Origin: Hymenobacter citatus
GTDB lineage: Bacteria; Bacteroidota; Bacteroidia; Cytophagales; Hymenobacteraceae
Length of the DNA: 64,000 nucleotides
Assembly (NCBI RefSeq): GCF_014333615.1
Contig: NZ_JACSCY010000004.1
Coordinates: forward strand, 1 to 64,000
Direction: 5' to 3'
Shown here: piece by piece, positions 31,522-40,957 of the stretch
Layout: each line of letters starts with the position of its first letter
Position numbering within the stretch: position 1 is the stretch's first letter
Notes under the pieces: model-generated
Database searches by the model: none
What the model was told of the DNA's origin: nothing
Seen by the model: the letters and a program-made list of their open reading frames with translations, nothing else
Made by a program: the position numbers and the translations under genes

Positions 31522-32352
31522 TCATTCGATTAGTCCGTTGATTTTATAATTAATACGAGTTGGATAATAGTTGTTCAAAGGATGTGTTAGTTTTTCAGTC
31601 TTAGGTATGTAAGAATGTATGTAACGTACCAGTTCAAAAAGCGTTTTATCTGCTGAATGGACAACGCAAAAGCCAATAAGTTTTTTTCCGTCTTCTGTCG
31701 TCCAAGCTCGTCCCTTTCCTTCTCTAAAGTTTATAATAAAACCTCTGTTCAAAACAAATATTGCGTCGGGTTGTGAATAAAAATTAATATATTTATAATT
31801 ATTTGCTAAATTATTTGCAACTGTATCAAGAGTAAGCTGACTATCAACAGCAACTACGATATATGGAATTCGTTCTAGAAAATATTCTGCGTCTTCGATC
31901 TCTCCATAAAATTTGTCGCCATTACTAGGCTTTCGTTTTAACATTTTTAGCCTCTCGCAATTTTTTACAATTCTTGGAATTTCTTGGCTTGTAATAGTCT
32001 TTTTGACTTGTATAACAAAATCTACTCCTTCCGCAATTAAGGGCTGACCATACTTAGCACTGAATGGTTGATACTGGTTATTTATACAAATATCTATTTC
32101 GTCTGTGCGATTGCCAAAAGAATCAATTATTTCAACTCCGATAGAATTAAAATTAGAGTTGTAGTTTTCTTTAATAAAGTCAGCGATGATCTTTTCATTT
32201 TGACCACCTTTAACATCAGAGTCGCCATAAATTGATTTTATTTTTTCGAATTCATGATTCAGAATTTGGCTTTGTTTGATAAGGTATTGTTCAATGTTGT
32301 TGTTCATTTTGACCATGTCGGTTAATAAAGTAGGTAATATTTCTGTTGCCAA
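31522..32352 (-). CDS. DUF6602-type protein with nuclease-like core, AT-rich
   Basis: A 276-residue soluble protein, clearly more AT-rich than any neighbour, which indicates recent transfer. The central part GQNEKIIADFIKENY, RTDEIDICIN and EGVDFVIQVKKTIT has the order Glu, (x)D, (Q)xK seen in PD-(D/E)xK nuclease folds, with Gln where Glu is usual. I connect it to DUF6602, which I recall from defence and mobile contexts without known activity. Start options are Met1 (32352), Met13 and Met16. Upstream lies a 17-18-bp inverted repeat. No methyltransferase, helicase or second defence component is next to it. Confidence 0.7.
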   Translation of the reverse strand: MATEILPTLLTDMVKMNNNIEQYLIKQSQILNHEFEKIKSIYGDSDVKGGQNEKIIADFIKENYNSNFNSIGVEIIDSFGNRTDEIDICINNQYQPFSAKYGQPLIAEGVDFVIQVKKTITSQEIPRIVKNCERLKMLKRKPSNGDKFYGEIEDAEYFLERIPYIVVAVDSQLTLDTVANNLANNYKYINFYSQPDAIFVLNRGFIINFREGKGRAWTTEDGKKLIGFCVVHSADKTLFELVRYIHSYIPKTEKLTHPLNNYYPTRINYKINGLIE

Positions 32353-32671
32353 ATTGACAATAGTTGTTTGGTTTCGGTTATGTCTACTTAGCTCGCAGGT
32401 AGATTTTGGTTATATGTATATTGATGGTATTATAACCGAAACAAACAATGCTGTAGCCCAATGCTATTAAGTCATGAAGTATGACGGTTTGTTGCCTAAC
32501 ATGGAGTAGTAAATGTAACAAACTACCCTGCAGTGGCAAGTTTTGCTGTTTTGCTCATAGCTACTACACCGCGTCGCTGGTTCGTACTCTACCGTCGCAA
32601 CTTCCGTACAGCCTCCATAAACGCTACTATGGCTCCTGCCAGGAAGTGAAACCAGGACAAGCCTACAACCC
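32353..32671. other. intergenic region upstream of ackA
   Basis: About 319 bp. The part to 32450 is AT-rich and holds the inverted repeat upstream of the DUF6602 gene; 32451-32671 shows no gene. No exact -7 box for ackA was found. Confidence 0.45.
32364..32448. repeat. inverted repeat upstream of the DUF6602 gene
   Basis: TTGTTTGGTTTCGGTTAT (32364-32381) and ATAACCGAAACAAACAA (32432-32448) are complementary apart from one extra base, with a 50-bp AT-rich spacer. It may be an operator pair or the terminal repeats of a small element. Confidence 0.75.
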
Positions 32672-33877
32672 ATGAACATCTTCGTTATCAACTGCGGCAG
32701 CAGCTCCATCAAGTATCAACTGTTTCGCTGGCTTACCGAGCAGCCGGTGTGCAGCGGGCTGGTAGAGCGCATCGGGGCCGATAATGCCACCATCACCCAC
32801 AAGGTGTTCAACGACGCCCACGACCCCACCACCCAGCAACTCGCGCTGGCCCTACCCGACCACGAAGCCGGTCTGCGCGAGGTAGTGAAGCTGCTCACCG
32901 ACCCCACCGCCGGCGTGCTCCACGACCCGGCCGAGATAACCGTGGTGGGCCACCGCGTGGTGCACGGCGGGGAAAGCTTTGCCGCCACCACGTTTATTGA
33001 CGCGGAGGTGAAGGCCGAAATCCGCCGTTTGTTTGCGCTGGCGCCCCTGCACAACCCCGCCAATCTGCTGGGCATAGAGGTGGCCGAGCGCATCTTCCCG
33101 CAGGCCCGGCAAGTGGCGGTATTCGATACGGCCTTTCACCAAACCCTACCCGAATACGCCTTCCGCTACGCCCTGCCCGAGGAGCTGTACACCGAGCAGC
33201 GCATCCGGGTGTACGGCTTCCACGGCACCAGCCACAAGTACGTGGCCGAGCAGGCCGCTGCCTACCTCGGCCAGCCCGATGCCCGCCTGATTACCATTCA
33301 CCTGGGCAACGGGTGCAGCATGGCGGCCGTACGAGGCGGTAAGTCCCTGGATACCAGCATGGGCTTCGGGCCGCTCATGGGCTTGGTGATGGGCACCCGT
33401 TCCGGCGACCTGGACCCCTCGGTGGTGCTGCACCTGCTGCAAGAGCTGCACTACACGCCCGCGCAAATCAGCAACCTGCTGAACAAGGAAAGCGGCATGC
33501 TGGGCCTCACCGGCTTCAGCGACATGCGCGACATCACGGCCGCCCTCAACCAGGGCGACGCCCGCGCCCAGTTGGCCTACGACCTCTACGCCTACCGCAT
33601 CCGCAAGTACATCGGCGCCTACGCCGCCGTGCTCAACGGACTCGACGCGCTGGTGTTCACGGCAGGGGTAGGCGAAAACGACGCCCTGGTGCGCCAGCTA
33701 GCCTGCCAAAACCTCGATTTCCTCGGCATCCAGTTCGACGAAGCCAAAAACCAAACCCGCGCCCCCGGCCTGCGCGAAATCAACCTCCCCGAGTCGCGGG
33801 TGAAGGTGCTGGTGGTGCCCACCAACGAGGAGCTGGAAATAGCGCAGCAGTGCGCGGCGTTGGTGGAAGGGAAGTAG
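32672..33877 (+). CDS. ackA: acetate kinase
   Basis: A 401-residue ASKHA-fold kinase making ATP and acetate from acetyl phosphate. N-terminal signature FVINCGSSSIKYQLF (residues 3-17), VVGHRVVHGGESF (about 92-104, with the catalytic-site Arg), VFDTAFHQTLPEYAF, YGFHGTSHKYV, IHLGNGCSMAAVRGGKSLDTSMGF in two pieces, and FTAGVGENDALVR near the C-terminus. Length matches. With pta it forms the acetate overflow/substrate-level phosphorylation route, but is separated from it by the insert. A tandem palindromic element follows. Confidence 0.96.
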   Translation: MNIFVINCGSSSIKYQLFRWLTEQPVCSGLVERIGADNATITHKVFNDAHDPTTQQLALALPDHEAGLREVVKLLTDPTAGVLHDPAEITVVGHRVVHGGESFAATTFIDAEVKAEIRRLFALAPLHNPANLLGIEVAERIFPQARQVAVFDTAFHQTLPEYAFRYALPEELYTEQRIRVYGFHGTSHKYVAEQAAAYLGQPDARLITIHLGNGCSMAAVRGGKSLDTSMGFGPLMGLVMGTRSGDLDPSVVLHLLQELHYTPAQISNLLNKESGMLGLTGFSDMRDITAALNQGDARAQLAYDLYAYRIRKYIGAYAAVLNGLDALVFTAGVGENDALVRQLACQNLDFLGIQFDEAKNQTRAPGLREINLPESRVKVLVVPTNEELEIAQQCAALVEGK

Positions 33878-33886
33878 TTTTCCTCG

Positions 33887-34098
33887 TGTCATCCTGAGCT
33901 TGCGAAGGACCTTCTCACGTTAGAACGAGTCGTTGTTACGTTTGTCGTCCTGACGTGAGAAGGTCCTTCGCAAGCTCAGGATGACAGTATAAATAACGAC
34001 TCTTCTTGACGTAATAAGGTCCTTCGCAAGCTCAGGATGACAGTATAAACAACGACTCGTTCACGCGTGATAAGGTCCTTCGCAAGCTCAGGATGACA
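33887..34098. repeat. palindromic element, TCATCCTGAGC family, with amplified right arm
   Basis: The element 33888-33987 has a left arm starting GTCATCCTGAGCTTGCGAAG and its complement. The right arm AAGGTCCTTCGCAAGCTCAG recurs at 33960, 34016 and 34072 with a 56-bp period, so the right half has been tandemly copied twice. Confidence 0.93.
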
Positions 34099-34111
34099 CA
34101 GTAAACAAAGG

Positions 34112-34576
34112 CTATATGAAGTGATACAAAAACGTAATCACGCCATTGTACGCCGGTTTCTTCTGGCCTTCAATGTCCATTTTTACCTCAATGCTGGCTT
34201 TGGCGATGCCGCGCAAGTCCTTTACCGACAACAATTTAGCGTGTAGGCGCACCCTACTATCTACGAGCACGGGCTGGTTGAAGCGCAGCTGCTCAATCTC
34301 GTAGTTCACCTGCATCTTCAGGTTCTCGATGGCGATAATCTGGTTCCAGAAGTAGGGTAGGAGCGAAACGGTGAGGTAGCCGTGGGCAATGGGCGCCCCA
34401 AATGGCGACTCGGTGCGGGCCCGCTCGGTGTCCGTGTGAATCCACTGGTGGTCGAGGGTAGCGGCGGCAAACTGGTTGATTTGCTCCTGCGTGATAGTGA
34501 AATAGTCGGAGGTACCGAGGTGCCGCCCTTCGTGTTGCAACAGTTCGGCCAGGCTGCGGATCGTAAGCTTGCTCAT
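34112..34576 (-). CDS. MaoC-family dehydratase (hotdog fold)
   Basis: A 154-residue hotdog protein related to (R)-specific enoyl-CoA hydratase. The hydratase core is DYFTITQEQINQFAAAT then LDHQWIHTD (catalytic Asp/His pair, residues about 42-47) and FGAPIAHGYLTVSLLPYFW (about 58-76). By family it hydrates trans-2-enoyl-CoA or another acyl substrate; the true substrate is unknown. It stands alone and converges on ackA with a repeat between. Near-match -7 TATACTTG lies upstream on the minus strand around 34613. Confidence 0.92.
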   Translation of the reverse strand: MSKLTIRSLAELLQHEGRHLGTSDYFTITQEQINQFAAATLDHQWIHTDTERARTESPFGAPIAHGYLTVSLLPYFWNQIIAIENLKMQVNYEIEQLRFNQPVLVDSRVRLHAKLLSVKDLRGIAKASIEVKMDIEGQKKPAYNGVITFLYHFI

Positions 34577-34724
34577 GAGGAAAAAGGGTAGGGGAGTGTG
34601 GTTGGTGCTGCAAGTATAGGCAGTTGCGCACAGTTGCGGTGCCTACGATGGTGGGTGTGGAGAAGGTTACGCGGCGGTGTTTAGGCCAGATTTGGGCCAG
34701 CTACCCCCGTACCCGCTAATTCTC

Positions 34725-34732
34725 TATCTTTG
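34725..34732 (+). promoter_or_regulatory. -7 promoter box of ricT-gldH
   Basis: TATCTTTG exactly fits TAnnTTTG, 57 bp before the GTG start of ricT. A TTTG at 34691 is 30 bp away, too far for a standard -33 element. Confidence 0.45.
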
Positions 34733-34788
34733 TTGAAACCCGATTTCGTGCGGCTTTAGGCCGCCTCATCATAGATAGATTATTAGCC

Positions 34789-36474
<1,686 letters not shown>

Positions 36475-36481
36475 TTTTTGT

Positions 36482-36973
36482 ATGCATCGTTCTTTTCGTT
36501 TTCCATCGTTGTTGTTGGGGGTGGCGTTGGTAGCCTTGCTGGCGGCCTGCAATCCAAATCAGGTGTTTGAGAAAAACCTTGATTTTGACGACCGCACGTG
36601 GGCCGTGCAGGAAAAGCCCACGTTCGAGTTTCAGATTGAGGACACCACCCAGCGCTACGATGTGTACTTCAATGTGCGCAACACGTCGTCGTATGGCTAC
36701 TACAACCTGTATGTGCGGCACACGCTGGTGGGCCCCGACGGCAAGCAGCTTTCGCGACTCCTGCACCAGATGATTCTGATGGACCCGCAGACTGGCGAGC
36801 CGCTGGGCAGCGGGGCCGGCGACATCTTCGACCACCAGTTTCTGGCCCTACCCCGCCAGCAGTTTCACCGGCCGGGTACGTACAAGGTGATGCTGGAGCA
36901 GTACATGCGGCAAGATCAACTGCCCGACATCATGGCCGTGGGCGTGCGGGTAGTGAAGAGCGCCGCCCAATAG
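36482..36973 (+). CDS. gldH: gliding motility lipoprotein GldH
   Basis: A 163-residue lipoprotein. The signal ends LVALLAAC with Cys22 or nearby as the lipidated residue; the beta-rich body carries the GldH pattern (FEKNLDFDDRTWAVQEKPTF, YDVYFNVRNTSSYGYYNLYV, GSGAGDIFDHQF). GldH is needed for gliding and surface-protein export in Flavobacterium and is conserved beyond gliders, so motility is not assured. Directly after ricT on the same strand, an order common in this phylum. A 35-bp perfect stem ends the unit. Confidence 0.92.
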   Translation: MHRSFRFPSLLLGVALVALLAACNPNQVFEKNLDFDDRTWAVQEKPTFEFQIEDTTQRYDVYFNVRNTSSYGYYNLYVRHTLVGPDGKQLSRLLHQMILMDPQTGEPLGSGAGDIFDHQFLALPRQQFHRPGTYKVMLEQYMRQDQLPDIMAVGVRVVKSAAQ

Positions 36974-36985
36974 CAGAAGCACAGA

Positions 36986-37057
36986 CTACCCTACCTACAA
37001 CCAAAAAGCGCCCCGGCTCATGTGAGCCGGGGCGCTTTTTGGTTGTAGGTAGGGTAG
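36986..37057. terminator. very long bidirectional terminator, gldH/csp
   Basis: 35-bp arms (CTACCCTACCTACAACCAAA start; ...CCGGCTCA apex) are exact complements with a 2-nt loop; A/T runs lie mid-stem. It separates converging gldH and the cold-shock gene. Confidence 0.92.
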
Positions 37058-37069
37058 AAGAAAGTGCGT

Positions 37070-37261
37070 TTAGATGCGCTCTACCTTCACGGCGTTCTGG
37101 CCTTTCTTGCCATCGATGACATCAAACGAAACCCGGTCATTTTCCTGGATTTCGTGGATTAGGCCGGTTTGGTGTACAAAAATTTCCTGGTTGGTATCAT
37201 CCTGCACGATGAAGCCGTAGCCTTTGGCTTCGTTGAAGAATTTTACAGTACCCGTTTTCAT
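37070..37261 (-). CDS. cold-shock-domain RNA chaperone (CspA family)
   Basis: 63 residues, a single cold-shock domain. RNP1 is KGYGFIVQ (residues about 13-20) and RNP2 IFVHQTGL (about 27-34); the N-terminus MKTGTVKFFNEAKGYGF is typical. It binds single-stranded RNA and DNA and melts secondary structure. Length matches stand-alone Csp proteins. The gene is in its own unit with about 270 bp upstream to the disordered-protein gene (divergent), and no clear cold-shock leader motif was recognised. Confidence 0.95.
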   Translation of the reverse strand: MKTGTVKFFNEAKGYGFIVQDDTNQEIFVHQTGLIHEIQENDRVSFDVIDGKKGQNAVKVERI

Positions 37262-37530
37262 GGAATGCTATGGTAATGGTTGAGTTAGCGAATCGGGGGT
37301 AAATCTACGGGTATTTCTGTATTTGCAGCAGCGCCAAATACAGGCGAAATGCGAATAGAAAAGGAGGGTAGCATGAGATGTAGTGGGGAGATGCTGTAGC
37401 CGGAATTTGCTGTTCGTGAACAGGATAAGCCAAGATTTTTTCTGGTTCTGATCTTAACTCATCCGGAAAGCAGTGCGTATAAAATTAAATACCCACCCGA
37501 TCATTTTCTCACTACAACCACCCCCACACC

Positions 37531-39138
37531 ATGGAACCGAAAGAGAAAAACCAGGATAATCAGTACAGTAATTCGTCGGCCAATACTGCACTCACCAACA
37601 AAACCGGCCAGGACGCCAAGATGGGTGCCGACGCCAGCCAGACGCTGGCTAATAACCCCAACCAACCGGAGACTCCCGGTATGAAATCCGGAGAAAATAA
37701 AGATAAAAATGCCGTGTCGAGCCAATCGTTGGCCAACTCTGAAATGAGCGTAGGCAAAGGCGCCGTAACAGGCGAGCAAGGCAATCAGAAAAACAAGGAA
37801 GCCAACCCGGCCGACATGAAGATGTCGTCGTCGAAGAGTAATAGCAAAGCCTCGACGGATAAAGACAAAAAGCAGCCTGCTACGGTACAAGCCAGCAGCA
37901 AAGACAAAACCAAGAAATCGGACGGCAGCAAGCAGGCACTTCGCAACGTAGCCGGTACTAGCAACGTGGACGACGCCAGCAACAGCACCACCGACATGTA
38001 CCGCGACCATGAGCGTCGCGAAAACGAAAACAGTGGTGCCGGCCGCGGCGAGTTTGGTAGCCAAGGCTACGGCGGCACGCACGGCGGCTACGGCAACCAG
38101 TACCGTGAGCCCGAAACCCGCGGCAACTACTACAACGATGAACAAGACCGGCGCTATGGTGGCAACTACGGCTCCGGCGGCTACCACCCCCAAGACGACC
38201 ACAACCGAGACCGGCGCAATGCCCCGCACTACGGCAGCGACTATGACCGTAGCTACCAGGGAGCGTACAACCGGTCGTATTCTTCCACCCAAAATTCTAA
38301 CGCTATGAACAACGAAAATCAACGTCGTGATTCGTATGGAAATCAGAATCGCGATAATCAGAACCGATACAACGACGACAACTACCGTAACAACCAGCGC
38401 GGCAACGACGACTACCGTGGCAACTCGCAAGGCTGGATGAACAACTCATCCAACCAGCAAGGCGGTAACTATCGCAACGACAACAACTACCAAGGCGGCT
38501 TCCAGAACGATAATGGCTCGCGCCAGGGCCGCGGTGGCTACAGCAACGACTACGGCAACTCGTCGATGGGCGGCAGCAACTATAGCGAAAACCGGGGCTA
38601 CGATGCCAACCGCAGCAGCTACAGCAATGAGTACCGCAACCAAAACGAGGACTACCGCTCGTCGCGCGGAGGCTACGACAACCAAGGCTCGCAGCAAGGT
38701 CCCGACCGTAACAACTACGGCAACGGCTATGGCCGCTCGAACAACTACGGCGACCAGCAGCGCAACAGCCGCCACAATGATGAGCAATACGGCAGCAACT
38801 CGCGCAACGACAGCTACCGCAACGACTACAACCGCTCGGATGAGCGCGACCGGGGTGGCTATGGCAATGGCCGCAACAGCTACGGTGGCAACAGCAATAG
38901 TGGCTACGGCTCGCAGGGCGGCTCTTATAATGATGAGTACGGCTCCGCAAACCGGAACCAAAATGGCAGCTGGCAGGGCTCGCCCGACCGCGGCGACTAC
39001 CGCTATCAGGACCGTAACCAGCAGAATTACGGCGAGCAGCGCCGCGACCAATACCGCAATCAGCACGACGATTCGGACTACGGCTCTGCCCCCCGCCGCA
39101 ACCGTGGCCGCGACAATGACAACAACAACGACTACTAA
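37531..39138 (+). CDS. intrinsically disordered Asn/Gly/Tyr/Arg-rich protein
   Basis: A 535-residue protein without signal peptide or hydrophobic helix. Residues 1-150 are Lys/Asn/Ser/Ala-rich and charged. From about residue 155 to the end the composition is almost only N, G, Y, R, D, S and Q, with hundreds of short motifs such as YGN, RDNY, SYGNQ, RGGY and YRN; no regular repeat length is evident. This resembles prion-like and RGG/Tyr-rich RNA-binding regions that phase-separate (sticker Tyr and Arg). The codons are GC-rich like the host's, so it is a native gene. The opposite strand is also open for long stretches but that is a consequence of composition. Function unknown; it is divergent from the cold-shock RNA chaperone and ends at a strong terminator. 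Confidence 0.82.
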   Translation: MEPKEKNQDNQYSNSSANTALTNKTGQDAKMGADASQTLANNPNQPETPGMKSGENKDKNAVSSQSLANSEMSVGKGAVTGEQGNQKNKEANPADMKMSSSKSNSKASTDKDKKQPATVQASSKDKTKKSDGSKQALRNVAGTSNVDDASNSTTDMYRDHERRENENSGAGRGEFGSQGYGGTHGGYGNQYREPETRGNYYNDEQDRRYGGNYGSGGYHPQDDHNRDRRNAPHYGSDYDRSYQGAYNRSYSSTQNSNAMNNENQRRDSYGNQNRDNQNRYNDDNYRNNQRGNDDYRGNSQGWMNNSSNQQGGNYRNDNNYQGGFQNDNGSRQGRGGYSNDYGNSSMGGSNYSENRGYDANRSSYSNEYRNQNEDYRSSRGGYDNQGSQQGPDRNNYGNGYGRSNNYGDQQRNSRHNDEQYGSNSRNDSYRNDYNRSDERDRGGYGNGRNSYGGNSNSGYGSQGGSYNDEYGSANRNQNGSWQGSPDRGDYRYQDRNQQNYGEQRRDQYRNQHDDSDYGSAPRRNRGRDNDNNNDY

Positions 39139-39156
39139 GCGTGCTGACTACGAAAG

Positions 39157-39188
39157 AAAAGGCCTCCCCACGTTGGGGAGGCCTTTTT
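39157..39188 (+). terminator. intrinsic terminator of the disordered-protein gene
   Basis: AAAAGGCCTCCCCA, 3-nt loop, TGGGGAGGCCTTTT and a T-run, 19 bp after the stop. Confidence 0.9.
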
Positions 39189-39221
39189 GTTGCTACTAGC
39201 AAGCAGAGAAACGGGGCAGCT

Positions 39222-40499
39222 CTACACTTCCTGTTCGGAATGCTGATGCTTTTGCAAGTAAATGCGGAAGGTAGTGCCTTGCCCTACTTCGCTCTCCACT
39301 TCAATATGCCCTCCGTGCGACTGCACCAAGCGGTTTACCAGAAACAAGCCCAGCCCAGTGCCTTCGCCTGCATCGGGGTGGAAGCGGCGGAACAATTGAA
39401 ACAGCTCGGCGCCGTGGCGTTTCAGGTCGATGCCCAGGCCATTGTCCTGCACTTCGAGTACGGAGGCGTCGTGAAGTACCAGGGTGCGCAGGTGAATGGT
39501 GGGCTGCCGATTGTGGTGGCGGTATTTGAGCGCATTTGCCAGGAGATTGAGCAGAATGGTGCGCAGATTGCTGCGCACATACTGCAACGAGGGTAGAGCG
39601 TCGAAATTGGTGGAAACCGTGGCCTGCTCGGCCATTAGTTGCGGGCGCAGGGTTTGCAGCACATCGGCCATGAGAGAAGCCAGATCTACCTCTTCCTGCA
39701 CATGCGTGCCGGGTAGGCGCTCTACCTGCACGGCCGCGGCCAGATCGGTGATGGTAGATGTGAGGTTCTGCAACGATTCATCAATCAGGCGGAGCAGAAT
39801 AGCTTCCTCGGGGTCGTGGAAGGTAGCCGCGCGGCGCAGCTCGTCGAATAAGCCACGGAGGTTGTTGACGGGTTGCCGCAAATCATGCGAGGCCGCGTAC
39901 ACAAAGTTGTCCAGGTCGGCATTGGTGCGGGCCAGCTGTTGGTTGGCGGTGGCCAGCTCCTGGTTGCGCAGGCGCACTTCTTCGTTGGCAGCCAGCAGGC
40001 GGGCGTTGGTGTCGTCTACCTGCTGGCGAGCAGCGGTAAGATCGGCCAACGACTCGCGCAAGTCTTGGTTTATGGCCTGTAGCTGGCCGTTGTACCGCGC
40101 TTCGTATTGGCGCCACTCATTTTTCTCAATGGCGTGGATAACCGTTTTATACAGCAACTCCGGGTCGAATTGCTGCTTTACCAGGTAGTCGAGGGCGCCG
40201 CTGCTGAGGGCGCGCACGGCCAGGGCTTCGCTGCCACCGCCCGTAATCATCACCACGCACAGCGTATTGGGCGGTGTGCGCTGTTTTAACTCGGCCAGCA
40301 CCTCCAGCCCGTCGGTATCCAGTAAGTTATAATCCAGCAGAACGCAATCGGGGCGGTGGGTTGCAAACAGCTCCACGCCTGTTTCCCCCGAGTCGGCCTC
40401 ATAGATGGTCATACGCTCCTGCCCCGCCTGCTTATCGAGGTAGCGCTTATAGAGCATCCGGTCCTGCTCATTGTCGTCAATGAGTAAAATCTTTTTCAA
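39222..40499 (-). CDS. hybrid response regulator-histidine kinase
   Basis: A receiver domain at the N-terminus (KKILLIDDNEQDRMLYKRYL, phosphoacceptor Asp in CVLLDYNLLDTDG, Lys in LVKQQFD), a coiled-coil linker (about 125-200), a HisKA domain with the phospho-His in YAASHDLRQPVNNL, and a HATPase_c domain (NLLANALKYRHHNRQP, DNGLGIDL, GTGLGLFLVNRL). The receiver-first kinase layout suits signalling downstream of another kinase. I place the start at TTG 40499 (MKKILLIDDNEQ), 11 bp after the response-regulator stop; an in-frame ATG at 40547 would add an unusual hydrophobic lead and overlap that gene. It is the last gene of the phytochrome operon. Confidence 0.88.
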   Translation of the reverse strand: MKKILLIDDNEQDRMLYKRYLDKQAGQERMTIYEADSGETGVELFATHRPDCVLLDYNLLDTDGLEVLAELKQRTPPNTLCVVMITGGGSEALAVRALSSGALDYLVKQQFDPELLYKTVIHAIEKNEWRQYEARYNGQLQAINQDLRESLADLTAARQQVDDTNARLLAANEEVRLRNQELATANQQLARTNADLDNFVYAASHDLRQPVNNLRGLFDELRRAATFHDPEEAILLRLIDESLQNLTSTITDLAAAVQVERLPGTHVQEEVDLASLMADVLQTLRPQLMAEQATVSTNFDALPSLQYVRSNLRTILLNLLANALKYRHHNRQPTIHLRTLVLHDASVLEVQDNGLGIDLKRHGAELFQLFRRFHPDAGEGTGLGLFLVNRLVQSHGGHIEVESEVGQGTTFRIYLQKHQHSEQEV

Positions 40500-40510
40500 C
40501 GGATAGGAGC

Positions 40511-40957
40511 TTAAATAGAAAGCGGCAACTGCGATGCCTGTAGCCAATAGTGGATAATCAATTCAACCTTCTCCTCTAGCACAGTATACTCAATGGGCTT
40601 GGTGAGGTAGCTGTTGGCGCCCAGGCGGTAGCACTCTTCCACGTCGCGGCGGTTGGTAGAAGTGGTGAACACGATAACCGGAATAGACAGCAAGCGAGGG
40701 TCGTGCTTGAGCACATCGAGCACCGCCCGGCCATCGGTGCCGGGCATGTTCAGGTCGAGTAGGATGAAAGCGGGCAGATGAGCTGGCCAGTCGGGGTGCT
40801 GTCCGTATCCCTGCAAGTACTCCAGCGCCTGGTCGCCATCTTCGCAGCGCAGCAGCTGGTTGGGTAGGGCATGTTTGCGAAAGGCCCGTCCCAGCGCCGT
40901 AAAGTCTTCCAGACTATCTTCCACTACCAGGATGGGTTGGGTGAAGGGAACTATCAT
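40511..40957 (-). CDS. single-domain response regulator of the phytochrome operon
   Basis: A 148-residue stand-alone CheY-like receiver. Acidic pair in VVEDSLED (Glu13/Asp14 region), phosphoacceptor Asp68 in ILLDLNMPGTDG, Thr in FTTSTN and Lys in YLTKPIEY are present. Size and the position directly after the phytochrome kinase gene resemble Rcp1, the phytochrome response regulator of cyanobacteria. It overlaps bphP by 4 bp. It has no output domain, so its target must be another protein, perhaps the receiver-kinase encoded next. Confidence 0.92.
   Translation of the reverse strand: MIVPFTQPILVVEDSLEDFTALGRAFRKHALPNQLLRCEDGDQALEYLQGYGQHPDWPAHLPAFILLDLNMPGTDGRAVLDVLKHDPRLLSIPVIVFTTSTNRRDVEECYRLGANSYLTKPIEYTVLEEKVELIIHYWLQASQLPLSI

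Noticed and set aside
37501..39202. Several long minus-strand and plus-strand frames over the disordered-protein gene
   Set aside because: The Asn/Gly/Tyr codon composition leaves other frames open; the plus frame from 37531 has a start, sensible codon use and a terminator.
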